Assembly: GCA_910587715.1 (NCBI GenBank) | Contig: CAJUMV010000010.1 | Coordinates: 1 to 64,000 of the forward strand | DNA from: an uncultured Lachnospiraceae bacterium | Lineage (GTDB): Bacteria > Bacillota > Clostridia > Lachnospirales > Lachnospiraceae | DNA: 64,000 bases | Reading direction: 5' to 3' | Shown: positions 43,887 through 52,137 of the stretch, one piece after another | Position numbering within the stretch: the stretch's first letter is position 1 | How the letters are laid out: each line of letters opens with the position of its first letter | Notes under the pieces: generated by a model | What the model was told of the DNA's origin: nothing | The model's input: only the letters and a program-made list of their open reading frames with translations | Databases searched by the model: none | Program-made: the position numbers and the translations under genes

Positions 43887-44647
43887 TGTAATCGCTGCCT
43901 GACAATCTCATAAGCCAAAACCCCCGCCGCCACGGAAGCGTTCAGGGAATCGATATCACCCCGCATGGGAATCTGCGCGCTCATATCGCATTTTTCTTTG
44001 ACAAGGCGGCTTACGCCGTCTCCTTCCGCACCGACCACGAGACCAATCGGTCCCTTTAGATTCAATTCATACATGGGCGTGCCGTCCATATCCGCGCACA
44101 CGAACCAAAGCCCATCCTTTTTCAGCTCCTCGATAGTCTGTCCCAGATTTGTCACTTTCGCCACCGGTGTGTAGTTCAGTGCACCCGCAGAGGCTTTCGC
44201 AACGGTTGCCGTCAGACCCACCGCGCGGTTTTTCGGAATAATGACGCCATGCGCGCCCGCCTGATTCGCCGTGCGGATAATGGCTCCCAGATTGTGCGGG
44301 TCCTCAATACCGTCCAAAAGCAAAACAAAGGGCTCCTCCCCTTTGTCCTTCGCCTTCTGCAAGATATCGGAAACCTCCGCGTAGCTATATGCCGCCGCTG
44401 CCGCAATCACACCTTGATGCCTGCCCGTCTCGGACATCTGGTCAAGCCGCTCCTTCGTCACATACTTAACCGGTGTTCCCTGCTTGGACGCTTCCCGTTT
44501 GATGGACATAACCGGTCCGTCCTTGCAGCCGTCCAGCACATAAAGCCTGTCTATGGTGCGTCCTGCCCGAAATGCCTCGATTACAGCGTTTCTGCCCTCT
44601 ATGATTCCTGTATTTTCTTCCAAAATTATGTAAACCTCTCTTCCCAT
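43883..44647 (-). CDS. rlmB: 23S rRNA 2'-O-methyltransferase RlmB (TrmH/SpoU family)
   Basis: The 254-residue protein has an N-terminal substrate-binding domain (IIEGRNAVIEAFRAGRTIDR) and the SpoU knot with DGIEDPHNLGAIIRTANQAGA, PIGLVVGAEGDGVSRL and SLNASVAAGVLAYE. RlmB methylates 2'-O of G2251. The start codon is not certain because no clear ribosome site precedes the ATG. It lies 66 nt after mrnC and overlaps the SGNH gene by 4 nt. Confidence 0.93.
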   Translation of the reverse strand: MGREVYIILEENTGIIEGRNAVIEAFRAGRTIDRLYVLDGCKDGPVMSIKREASKQGTPVKYVTKERLDQMSETGRHQGVIAAAAAYSYAEVSDILQKAKDKGEEPFVLLLDGIEDPHNLGAIIRTANQAGAHGVIIPKNRAVGLTATVAKASAGALNYTPVAKVTNLGQTIEELKKDGLWFVCADMDGTPMYELNLKGPIGLVVGAEGDGVSRLVKEKCDMSAQIPMRGDIDSLNASVAAGVLAYEIVRQRLQ

Positions 44648-44713
44648 ATTCGCCGCTGTCTGTTTTTCTTTTGCGGTCTATGCAGACTCGCACTCCCGCG
44701 CTTCGCATAGCGC

Positions 44714-45154
44714 CTAGAGTTCCATCCCGATCAGCTCTACCGCCCTTTTCACAAGCGCAAGCATCCGCTCCTGCTTTCCCGTCAGGTACAGATATCCACA
44801 CAGCGCTTCAAACCCTGTTGCTTTGCGGTACTCTATCACCGTTGCGTTCTTCGCGGTGGTGTAGGATTTGGCGTTCCGACCGCGCTTGTAGACCGTCCGC
44901 TCCTCCTCGGTCAGCTCCTTCATCAGCGCCTCAATCATCCGCGCCTGCACCCGCGCGTTCACATAGGTTACCGTCTTATGATGCAGTTTGTTGGCGGAGG
45001 TATTGCCCCGCTCCACCACGACGGTACGGATTACCAAATCATAGACCGCATCCCCGATATACGCAAGCGTAAGCGGCGAGTAAGTGCGTATATCAATTTC
45101 TTTACAGTCAAAATCCCGCTTGATTGCTTCAAGGATCGTTACGCCCTCTTCCAT
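44714..45154 (-). CDS. mrnC: Mini-ribonuclease 3 (Mini-III)
   Basis: The 146-residue protein is an RNase III catalytic domain without a double-stranded-RNA-binding domain. Motif SPLTLAYIGDAVYDL and the EYRKATGFEALCGYLYL segment with acidic residues match Mini-III, which matures 23S rRNA in Firmicutes. Its start overlaps the cysS 3' end by 16 nt. The cysS-mrnC-rlmB order is a familiar Firmicutes arrangement. Confidence 0.95.
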   Translation of the reverse strand: MEEGVTILEAIKRDFDCKEIDIRTYSPLTLAYIGDAVYDLVIRTVVVERGNTSANKLHHKTVTYVNARVQARMIEALMKELTEEERTVYKRGRNAKSYTTAKNATVIEYRKATGFEALCGYLYLTGKQERMLALVKRAVELIGMEL

Positions 45155-46548
45155 TTGACCCCCTCGCGCGTATCTTCCAGAATAATGCCTTTCCCGACAA
45201 GAAGGTCTCGGATTTCGTCCGCTCTCGCAAAATTTTTCGCCTTTCTTGCGTCCTGTCTCTCCTGAATCAGCGATTCAATTTCGTCATCCAGCATCTCCTG
45301 CTGGCGCTCTCCCGTAAGCCCGCAGATATCCATAAGCTCCACGATTTCCTCTTTCAGCGCACGAATATAAGCTGCACTTGCGCCCTCTTCCACGGAAGTA
45401 TTGGCATATTTTACCAATTCAAAAATAGCGGAGATGGCGTCCGCCGTATTGAAATCGTCATCCATCGCCTCGTCAAACTTTGTCACAAATTCCTTCGCCT
45501 GCAAAAGCAGTTTTTCCTCCTCCGCGCTCAGCTCCTGCGTCTGCGCCTTTTCCAGAAGGAAGTTTAAGTTCGACACGCAGGTCAAAATCCGCTCCAGACC
45601 GTTCTTCGCCGCCTCCATCAGCTCCTCGCTGAAATTCAGGGGACTTCTGTAATGGGCAGAAAGCATGAAGAACCGCAGCACCTGCAAATCGTACTTTTCG
45701 CTGATATCCCGCACCGTGAAGAAATTACCCAGGGACTTGGACATTTTCTTATTCTCAATATTTAAGAACCCGTTGTGCATCCAATATTTGGCAAAAGTCT
45801 TGCCGTTAGCCGCCTCCGACTGGGCGATTTCATTCTCGTGGTGAGGGAAAATCAGATCCTCGCCGCCCGCGTGAATGTCAATCTCCTCCCCCAGATATTT
45901 CTTGCTCATCACCGAGCACTCGATATGCCAGCCTGGTCTTCCCTCGCACCACGGGGACTCCCAGAAAGGCTCCCCCTCCTTCTTCGGTTTCCAGAGCACA
46001 AAGTCCAGCGGATCCTGCTTCTGTTCCTCCCCGGACACCAGAAGGGAACGCTCGCCGCTGCGCAGATCGTCCAGATTCTTGTGGGAAAGCTTGCCGTAGC
46101 CCGGGAAACTTCTCGTCTTGAAATAGACGGTACCGTCCTCCGCCACATAGGCGTGTCCCTTATCAATCAACGTCTGGATCATCTCGATCATGCCGTCGAT
46201 CTCGCAGGTCGCCTTGGGATGCGTCGTGGCGGGCTTCACATGCAGCCCCTCCATGTCCTTTTTGCACTCCGCGATATAACGCTCCGAAATCACGGAAGGG
46301 TCCGTGCCCTCCTCATTCGCCTTCTTGATGATCTTGTCGTCCACATCCGTAAAGTTCGACACATAATTGACCTCATAGCCCCTGTGCTCCATATAGCGGC
46401 GCACCGTGTCAAACACGATCATCGGTCTCGCGTTACCGATGTGAATCAAGTTGTAGACCGTAGGTCCGCAAACGTACATGCTGACCTTTCCCTCCTCCAG
46501 TGGCACAAATTCTTCTTTCTTTCCCGATAATGTATTGTATACTTTCAT
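45139..46548 (-). CDS. cysS: cysteinyl-tRNA synthetase
   Basis: The 469-residue class I synthetase begins MKVYNTLSGKKEEFVPLEEG. It has YVCGPTVYNLIHIGNARP with the HIGH-like signature, the zinc-binding PWCEGRPGWHIECS, and KMSKSLGNF. It attaches cysteine to tRNA-Cys. The start overlaps the cysE stop by 4 nt (ATGA). Linkage with cysE ties cysteine synthesis to charging. Confidence 0.97.
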   Translation of the reverse strand: MKVYNTLSGKKEEFVPLEEGKVSMYVCGPTVYNLIHIGNARPMIVFDTVRRYMEHRGYEVNYVSNFTDVDDKIIKKANEEGTDPSVISERYIAECKKDMEGLHVKPATTHPKATCEIDGMIEMIQTLIDKGHAYVAEDGTVYFKTRSFPGYGKLSHKNLDDLRSGERSLLVSGEEQKQDPLDFVLWKPKKEGEPFWESPWCEGRPGWHIECSVMSKKYLGEEIDIHAGGEDLIFPHHENEIAQSEAANGKTFAKYWMHNGFLNIENKKMSKSLGNFFTVRDISEKYDLQVLRFFMLSAHYRSPLNFSEELMEAAKNGLERILTCVSNLNFLLEKAQTQELSAEEEKLLLQAKEFVTKFDEAMDDDFNTADAISAIFELVKYANTSVEEGASAAYIRALKEEIVELMDICGLTGERQQEMLDDEIESLIQERQDARKAKNFARADEIRDLLVGKGIILEDTREGVKWKRA

Positions 46549-47219
46549 AATCTTCTCTCCTTCCGCATCCGCTTCATCTCCTGCTCCAAATCAAGCAGCC
46601 GGTTTGTCAGCTCCGCATTGGCACGCTGTAGCCCCATGATATCCTCCCGCACCGGGTCGGGCAGATGCGTCTGATCCAATTCTTCCTGCGGCAATGCCAT
46701 ATTATCGCGCTTGACCACGCGCCCGGGCACGCCCACCACCGTGGAATTAGGCGGCACCTCGTTGAGCACCACGCTGCCCGCCCCGATTTTACTATTATCC
46801 CCTATTTTAAATGACCCCAGCACTTTCGCGCCGGTGCTAATCATTACATTATTTCCGATGGTGGGATGCCTTTTCCCCTGTTCCTTGCCGGTTCCACCAA
46901 GGGTCACGCCCTGATAAAGCGTCACATTGTCGCCGATTACCGTAGTTTCCCCGATAATGACGCCGTGACCATGGTCAATAAAAAATCCTTTGCCTATCTG
47001 CGCACCCGGATGAATCTCGATGCCCGTCCTGCGCGCACCCTTCTGGGAAACCCATCTCGCCCAGAAATAATGATGGTGCAGGTAAAGCCTGTGCGCCAGC
47101 CGGTAATAGCACATCACCTTAAAGCTGGGATAGAGGAAAACTTCCATATTGGAGTGAATCGCCGGGTCACGCTCGCGTATGATGCGGATTTCCTCCCTGA
47201 TATTTCTGATAAAGCCCAT
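46545..47219 (-). CDS. cysE: serine O-acetyltransferase
   Basis: CysE makes O-acetylserine, the first step of cysteine synthesis. The 224-residue protein has a helical N-terminus and a left-handed beta-helix of hexapeptide repeats (GIEIHPGAQIGKGFFIDHGHG, GVVIGETTVIGDNVTLYQGVTLGG in parts), ending in a helical tail beyond the usual ~180-200 residues. It leads the cysE-cysS-mrnC-rlmB-SGNH run from a promoter at 47270-47298. Confidence 0.95.
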   Translation of the reverse strand: MGFIRNIREEIRIIRERDPAIHSNMEVFLYPSFKVMCYYRLAHRLYLHHHYFWARWVSQKGARRTGIEIHPGAQIGKGFFIDHGHGVIIGETTVIGDNVTLYQGVTLGGTGKEQGKRHPTIGNNVMISTGAKVLGSFKIGDNSKIGAGSVVLNEVPPNSTVVGVPGRVVKRDNMALPQEELDQTHLPDPVREDIMGLQRANAELTNRLLDLEQEMKRMRKERRL

Positions 47220-47269
47220 TGAACTGCTCCTTCTATGATAAATGCCTTTCGAAATTTTCTACCATAAAT

Positions 47270-47298
47270 AGAATATGCAACTTGGGGCGTTTTGTCAA
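47270..47298 (-). promoter_or_regulatory. promoter of the cysE operon
   Basis: On the minus strand TTGACA (47293-47298), a 17-nt spacer and TATTCT (47270-47275). The leader is about 45 nt, with no T-box or riboswitch visible. Confidence 0.8.
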
Positions 47299-47337
47299 GG
47301 AAACCCGCACGATAGACAATTATTGCTCATTCTGGTA

Positions 47338-47366
47338 TTGACAAGGTTTTTTGTTTTTGATAAACT
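47338..47366 (+). promoter_or_regulatory. promoter of tRNA-Thr
   Basis: TTGACA (47338-47343), a 17-nt spacer and TAAACT (47361-47366), about 37 nt before the tRNA. Confidence 0.75.
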
Positions 47367-47402
47367 AATACACGGTGACAGAAGGAACAACCTTTTCGTC
47401 AG

Positions 47403-47475
47403 GCTGCTGTGGCTCAGTCGGTAGAGCGTCGCATTGGTAGTGCGGAGGTCACGGGTCCGATTCCCGTCAGCAGCT
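47403..47475 (+). tRNA. tRNA-Thr (anticodon GGT)
   Basis: The 73-nt cloverleaf has acceptor GCTGCTG/CAGCAGC, D-arm GCTC...GAGC, anticodon stem TCGCA/TGCGG with loop TTGGTAG, and T-arm ACGGG-TCCGATT-CCCGT. CCA is not encoded. An intrinsic terminator follows 6 nt later. Confidence 0.93.
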
Positions 47476-47480
47476 TATCA

Positions 47481-47509
47481 AACCCCGTCGGTTTAGAGCG
47501 GGGTTTTTT
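47481..47509 (+). terminator. terminator between tRNA-Thr and sigH
   Basis: AACCCCG and CGGGGTT form a 7-bp stem with an 11-nt loop, followed by a U-run. Confidence 0.88.
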
Positions 47510-47540
47510 CTATACTCAGTAAATGGCAGCGGAGAAAATC

Positions 47541-48149
47541 ATGCGCGAAGATTACACACACTACAGCGACGAAGAACTGTTGATCCGCCTGCGGGACGGC
47601 GAATCGGGAATCACAGACCATATTATGAATAAGTACAAAAATCTGGTGCGGAGCAAAGCGAAATCCATGTACATCCTCGGCGCGGACAGCGAGGACCTGA
47701 TACAGGAAGGCATGATCGGGCTGTTTAAGGCCATCCGTGACTACGACAGCGGGCGCGACGCCAGCTTCTTCACCTTTGCCGACCTCTGCGTCTCCAGGCA
47801 GATGTACACGGCGGTGCAGGCTTCCCGCAGGCAGAAGCATATCCCCTTAAACAACTATATCTCTCTCTACGGCAATGCCTCCGAAGGGCGGGAGGACGAG
47901 GAGGAGGCGCTCGTCAACGTGCTTGCCTCCGGCTTAAATCCTGAGGAACTCGTGATAGATAAGGAAAATGTTGATAGGCTGGAAATGCTTATAGAACGGG
48001 AACTGAGCAGCTTTGAGAAGCAGGTGCTCGACCTGTACCTGACGGGCATGGGATACCAGCAGATCGCGAAGGTGCTCGGTCGGGACGACAAATCCACGGA
48101 CAACGCCCTCCAGAGAATCAAGACGAAACTCCGTAAAGCCATAAAATAA
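47541..48149 (+). CDS. sigH: RNA polymerase sporulation sigma factor SigH
   Basis: The 202-residue sigma-70 family factor matches SigH (Spo0H): region 2 LVRSKAKSMYILGADSEDLIQ and EGMIGLFKAIRDYD, and region 4 SSFEKQVLDLYLTGMGYQQI, with a helix-turn-helix. SigH drives early sporulation and stationary-phase genes. I chose ATG 47541, which has GGAGA at the right distance, over ATG 47523. Read-through past the weak terminator is possible. Confidence 0.93.
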   Translation: MREDYTHYSDEELLIRLRDGESGITDHIMNKYKNLVRSKAKSMYILGADSEDLIQEGMIGLFKAIRDYDSGRDASFFTFADLCVSRQMYTAVQASRRQKHIPLNNYISLYGNASEGREDEEEALVNVLASGLNPEELVIDKENVDRLEMLIERELSSFEKQVLDLYLTGMGYQQIAKVLGRDDKSTDNALQRIKTKLRKAIK

Positions 48150-48170
48150 AGCCGCTTTCACGCGGCTTTT
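48148..48170. terminator. bidirectional terminator sigH/ispF
   Basis: AAAGCCGC and GCGGCTTT pair around a 6-nt loop, with a U-tail on the plus strand. It overlaps the sigH stop codon. Confidence 0.85.
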
Positions 48171-48182
48171 ATTCATGCGCCT

Positions 48183-48731
48183 TTATGTTGTACCCGCCCC
48201 ATGCGGACAGCCCCCGCACGCGCCGCAGTCCCTCGTCACGTCCTCGCTGTACAGCTCCCGCGGGCTTGTGAGCAGGCACACTGCCTGGGCGGAAATGCCC
48301 TCACCCCTCCCTGTAAAGCCAAGTCCTTCTTCGGTAGTCGCCTTCACGTTCACCTGAGACACCTCTATGCCGAGCGCTCCCGCAATAGTTTCCCGCATCT
48401 GCTCGATATAAGGACGCATCTTCGGCGCCTGCGCGATGATCGTAGCGTCAATATTTTCTACCAGAAACAGGTTTTCCGTAAGCAGCTGCGCCACATGTTC
48501 CAAAAGCTTTACGGACGAAATGCCCTTGTAGGCGGGATCGCTGTCCGGAAAATGCTTGCCGATATCTCCCAGCGCCGCAGCCCCTAAAAGCGCGTCCATA
48601 ATGGCATGCAGCAGCACATCCGCGTCGGAATGCCCGAGAAGCCCCTTCTCATAGGGAATCTCCACCCCGCCGATGATACATTTCCGCCCCTCCGTCAACC
48701 TGTGCACATCATATCCTGTTCCGATCCTCAT
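48183..48731 (-). CDS. ispF: 2-C-methyl-D-erythritol 2,4-cyclodiphosphate synthase IspF with C-terminal Cys extension
   Basis: IspF makes the cyclic diphosphate in the non-mevalonate isoprenoid route. The 182-residue protein begins MRIGTGYDVHRLTEGRKCII with metal ligands, then HSDADVLLHAIMDALLGAA and KATTEEGLGFTGRGEGISAQ. The family usually ends near residue 158; here ~24 residues follow, including CGACGGCPHG. The extra Cys/His-rich tail could bind metal, which is speculation. ATG 48731 follows AGGAGAG. It is not near other MEP genes. Confidence 0.93.
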   Translation of the reverse strand: MRIGTGYDVHRLTEGRKCIIGGVEIPYEKGLLGHSDADVLLHAIMDALLGAAALGDIGKHFPDSDPAYKGISSVKLLEHVAQLLTENLFLVENIDATIIAQAPKMRPYIEQMRETIAGALGIEVSQVNVKATTEEGLGFTGRGEGISAQAVCLLTSPRELYSEDVTRDCGACGGCPHGAGTT

Positions 48732-48863
48732 AGCGCTCTCCTGTCCTTCTCGCATTGATAGCATTCCAAATTATCCGGGACTGGTAACTATTCAGCCTTT
48801 ACATGTTTTCCCGACTGTTCATTGGCACGCATCTTATGTCAACCGCTCGTGCCGCCATTTTCC

Positions 48864-50051
48864 TTACAGCTCTATCAGACGGTCAAGCAGCCGATCCGCC
48901 ACTTCCTCCTTGGAAAGCAAAGGCAGTTCCTCCGCCCCCTTCTTCGTGAGAAACGTCACCACATTGGTATCCGTGCCAAATCCCGCGCCTTCCTGCCTTA
49001 AGTTATTCGCCACGATCATATCGACCTTTTTCTTTTCAAGCTTTGCCAGAGAATTTTCCAGCATATGCTCCGTCTCCATGGAAAAACCGCATAAAACCTG
49101 CCCCTCCCTGCGGTGCGCGCCAAGCCAAGCCAGAATATCCTCCGTTCGCTCCAGCTCCACGCTCAACTCCTCGTCCTTCTTTTTCAGCTTTTCGTCCGCC
49201 GTCACACGTGGGCGGTAATCCGCCACCGCCGCCGCCTTGATGATAATATCCTGCGCCGACGCCGCTTCCTTCACAGCCGCCGCCATATCCGCCGCCGAGA
49301 CGACAGGCACAACCCGCACCCCCGTGGGCGGGGTAAGCGCCACTTTCCCCGACACCAGCGTCACATCCGCGCCGCGGCGCACCGCCGCCTGCGCAATGGC
49401 ATACCCCATCTTTCCGGTGGAATGGTTGCTGATATACCGCACCGGATCGAGCTTTTCCTGCGTCGGACCCGCCGTGACCAGCACCCTTTTCCCGTCAAGA
49501 TCCTTGGGTGTGAGCGCCCGCAAAACCGACTCATATAGAACCTCCGGCTCCGGCATCTTACCCGCCCCGGTATCGCCGCACGCCAGATAGCCGCTCGCCG
49601 GAGTAACCACCTCCATACCGTAACTTTTAAGCGTACTTATATTATCCTGCACAATCGGATTTTGATACATTCTCGTATTCATAGCCGGGGCGAAAATCTT
49701 CGGGCACTGACATGCCAAAAGCGTGGTCGTCAGCATATCGTCCGCAATCCCGTGCGCCGCCTTGGCAATCACATTGGCGGAGGCAGGCGCCACTAAAAAC
49801 ACGTCGGTCTGCTTCGCCAGCGACACATGTTCCACCTGAAACTCGAAATTCCGGTCAAAGGTGTCCACCAAACATTTGTTTCCCGTTAAAGACTCAAAAG
49901 TGATAGGGTTGATGAAATTCGTGGCGTTCTTCGTCATAATCACCGTCACGTCCGCCTGCTTCTTCACAAGCATACTGGCGAGGGACGCGATCTTATAGGC
50001 CGCGATGCTGCCCGTTACGCCCAGAACGATATGCTTATCTTTCAATAACAT
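48864..50051 (-). CDS. coaBC: bifunctional phosphopantothenoylcysteine decarboxylase/synthase CoaBC
   Basis: The 395-residue fusion enzyme joins cysteine to phosphopantothenate (CoaB) and decarboxylates it (CoaC) in CoA synthesis. CoaC, residues ~1-180, has GVTGSIAAYK, FQVEHVSLAK with active His and PAMNTRMY. CoaB, ~185-395, has VLVTAGPTQEKLDPVRYISNHSTGKMG and VCGFSMETE-like and KVDMIVANNL segments. It lies 97 nt after coaX on the same strand. Confidence 0.95.
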   Translation of the reverse strand: MLLKDKHIVLGVTGSIAAYKIASLASMLVKKQADVTVIMTKNATNFINPITFESLTGNKCLVDTFDRNFEFQVEHVSLAKQTDVFLVAPASANVIAKAAHGIADDMLTTTLLACQCPKIFAPAMNTRMYQNPIVQDNISTLKSYGMEVVTPASGYLACGDTGAGKMPEPEVLYESVLRALTPKDLDGKRVLVTAGPTQEKLDPVRYISNHSTGKMGYAIAQAAVRRGADVTLVSGKVALTPPTGVRVVPVVSAADMAAAVKEAASAQDIIIKAAAVADYRPRVTADEKLKKKDEELSVELERTEDILAWLGAHRREGQVLCGFSMETEHMLENSLAKLEKKKVDMIVANNLRQEGAGFGTDTNVVTFLTKKGAEELPLLSKEEVADRLLDRLIEL

Positions 50052-50070
50052 GTGCTATCCCTTTCTTTAT

Positions 50071-50145
50071 CAGGCAAGTGCAAAATTCACACTGTCTTGG
50101 CTATTTGCACAATTCCAACACATACCGCAGTTTTGCACTTGCCTG
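50071..50145. repeat. 15-bp perfect inverted repeat between coaX and coaBC
   Basis: CAGGCAAGTGCAAAA (50071-50085) and its complement TTTTGCACTTGCCTG (50131-50145) flank 45 nt. A partial third copy (TTTGCACAATTCC, ~50105-50117) lies in the loop. It lacks a U-run, so it is a leader hairpin, a processing site or a small repeat element rather than a simple terminator. Confidence 0.7.
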
Positions 50146-50147
50146 CC

Positions 50148-50915
50148 CTAGTCTACATTCCTGCGATAAATCAGCCCCAATCCTTTCAGGGTCAGCTCAT
50201 TGTCGCACACAATCTTTCTCTTGCAATGGGGCACGATACTCCCCGCAAGCCCGCCTGTCGCCACCACCGGCGCTTCGTAGCCCAGCTCGTCAAAAATCCG
50301 CTCGATCATGCCGTCCAGACATGCCGCCTGTCCCATCACAATACCGCTTTTCATGCAGTCGATGGTGTTCCTGCCGATTACCTTCTTCGGCGGCTCTAAG
50401 CTGATGCGCGGCAGCTGGGAGGTACGGTTGACCAGGGAATCCAGAGAAACCTTCACCCCCGGCAGAATCATACCGCCGACATAATTCTTTTTCTCATCCA
50501 CCACGCTGATGGTCGTGGCTGTGCCCATGTCAATCATAATAATCGGCGCGCCGTAATAATGCAGCCCCGCCACCGCGTTCACGACCAAATCGGAACCGAG
50601 CTGTGCAGGGTTATCCATCAGAATGTTTAGCCCTGTTTTAAGCCCCGGTCCCACAAGCATGGGCGCTTTGTGAAACAGCTTCTCCAGCGCCGCCTTTACG
50701 ATATTGTTGAGGGGCGGCACGACGGAAGAAATAATGCTTCCGGTGATGTCCTCCACGCCGATGCGGTACAAATCAAATAACGCCCGAAATTCTACCACAT
50801 ACTCCAGCTCTGTGCTCGCCTGATTAGTGGAGACACGCTCCACGAAGCACACCTTCTCCCCGTTCATACAACCGATGACAATATTGGTATTACCGATATC
50901 AACTGCCAAAATCAT
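50148..50915 (-). CDS. coaX: type III pantothenate kinase CoaX
   Basis: The 255-residue protein phosphorylates pantothenate, the first step of CoA synthesis. Motifs MILAVDIGNTNIVIGC, LGSDLVVNAVAGLHYYGAP, IDMGTATTISVV and GGMILPGVKVSLDSL match type III kinases. A TATAAT-like box (GGTATAATAC on minus, near 50957) lies upstream. It is followed by the 15-bp inverted repeat and coaBC, and preceded by the PanT-like transporter gene. Confidence 0.96.
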   Translation of the reverse strand: MILAVDIGNTNIVIGCMNGEKVCFVERVSTNQASTELEYVVEFRALFDLYRIGVEDITGSIISSVVPPLNNIVKAALEKLFHKAPMLVGPGLKTGLNILMDNPAQLGSDLVVNAVAGLHYYGAPIIMIDMGTATTISVVDEKKNYVGGMILPGVKVSLDSLVNRTSQLPRISLEPPKKVIGRNTIDCMKSGIVMGQAACLDGMIERIFDELGYEAPVVATGGLAGSIVPHCKRKIVCDNELTLKGLGLIYRRNVD

Positions 50916-50992
50916 ACCGTTTCCCTCTTTTTCTGTACTTCATCTAAAATTTTGTATTATACCTTTTTTATTTTCTTTCGCGGCTTCTTTAT

Positions 50993-51859
50993 TTATGCCT
51001 TTTTAGCCGCCAGCAGCGCAGCATCCTCCGCTTCGTGTCCTTTATTCGCGTACAGAGGTTTCACTCTGGTCAGCGCCAGAGCGACGCCTGTCACAATGAT
51101 TGCCGCTACCACAGCTTCCACCACGCCGTTGAATGCCACTACGCCCAGAATGACGTCCAGAACCGCATCCCCGGCAACACCCATGGCATTGGCATACGCA
51201 TCCTTATAAAGAACGAAAATACCGCTCATGACAAAGAGCGTATTGGTAAACGCGCCCGCAAGTCCCGCATAGGAGAGCGCGATATTGACGGAATCCTTCT
51301 TCCTGCCCCCCGCAGTCAATGCTGCCATAAGCGCTATGCCTATCACCGCACCGATGACTGTGCAGACTGCAGCGCTCAGAGCCTCCGGAAACAGCCGCAT
51401 CAGGAATGCCCTGACGGAGAAAAATAATATAACAGATGCTATTAAATCAACAATAACCTTTCCTGCCTTGTTGTCCCCCTTCACGATTCTGCGAATCAAG
51501 AGCCAGACAAAGTAAGGCACCACGCCGACTAAAATACGCGGCACAAAACAGATGAACAGGCTTTTAAAAATGCCCGACACCCCTGCAACCCGATAGGCAA
51601 GAACCGGTGAAAACACAAACGCCGATGCCGTAGCCGGATTTACTGTGTTGTTGATAAAGCTGGTGAGTCCGAATGTGAATCCCAAAAATGCACCTTTCTT
51701 CGGTCCGAGAAATAGCGCTCCAAGGATTACCGGGATGTGAATAATCGTCGCATTGATGACTACAAGCGGGATATATCCCAGTGGAGTGAATGCCATAATC
51801 ACGATTATGGCGGTGAACAGTGCCGTAAGCACAAGTTCGTAGGTCTTTTCATTTTTCAT
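50993..51859 (-). CDS. ECF transporter S component, PanT-like
   Basis: This 288-residue protein is a membrane protein of about six or more helices starting MKNEKTYELVLTALFTAIIV. ALFTA and the AGLAGAFTNTLF region are common in ECF S components of Firmicutes. Gene order with coaX and coaBC points to pantothenate (PanT), an inference from context; the family alone does not fix the substrate. The energy module would be encoded elsewhere. SD CAGGAGG precedes ATG 51859. The promoter carries a palindrome on the -10 box. Confidence 0.78.
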   Translation of the reverse strand: MKNEKTYELVLTALFTAIIVIMAFTPLGYIPLVVINATIIHIPVILGALFLGPKKGAFLGFTFGLTSFINNTVNPATASAFVFSPVLAYRVAGVSGIFKSLFICFVPRILVGVVPYFVWLLIRRIVKGDNKAGKVIVDLIASVILFFSVRAFLMRLFPEALSAAVCTVIGAVIGIALMAALTAGGRKKDSVNIALSYAGLAGAFTNTLFVMSGIFVLYKDAYANAMGVAGDAVLDVILGVVAFNGVVEAVVAAIIVTGVALALTRVKPLYANKGHEAEDAALLAAKKA

Positions 51860-51904
51860 GGTACAATCCTCCTGTTATTATTCTCATATTTGAGATACAA
51901 TACG

Positions 51905-51938
51905 GTGGTATCATACCACATAGCTGTTCTTATAGCAA
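51905..51938 (-). promoter_or_regulatory. PanT-like gene promoter with palindrome over -10
   Basis: On the minus strand TTGCTA (51933-51938), a 17-nt spacer and TATGAT (51910-51915). The perfect palindrome GTGGTAT-N-ATACCAC (51905-51919) covers the -10 box, the expected position for a repressor operator. The regulator is unknown. Confidence 0.7.
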
Positions 51939-51982
51939 TAAAGTTTGAAAAAACACATGTTATGCATTCAAAAAAAGACAAG

Positions 51983-52112
51983 CGGGCAGAATATGATTTC
52001 ATCGTCGCCACGCTTTCGCTCCGCAAAATACGCAGCGGACACTAGACTCGAAAAAACCTCGTCAAGTGCCGGCGTATTTTGAGGGGCTCCTTATGAAATC
52101 ATATTCTGCCCG
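51983..52112. repeat. 130-bp nested inverted-repeat element
   Basis: Twenty-bp arms (51983-52002 and 52093-52112) are perfect complements. Inside, AAAATACGC/GCGTATTTT and further partly paired stretches extend the stem toward a central loop. It lies between rubrerythrin and the PanT-like gene, and on the minus strand is followed by a U-run, so it may work as a large terminator. It may also be a mobile or dispersed repeat. Confidence 0.8.
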
Positions 52113-52137
52113 ATACCCGTAACATTTCACATGTTAT

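Noticed and set aside
47220..47300. T-box or cysteine-responsive leader before cysE
   Set aside because: The leader is only about 50 nt, too short for a T-box, and no conserved T-box sequence is present.
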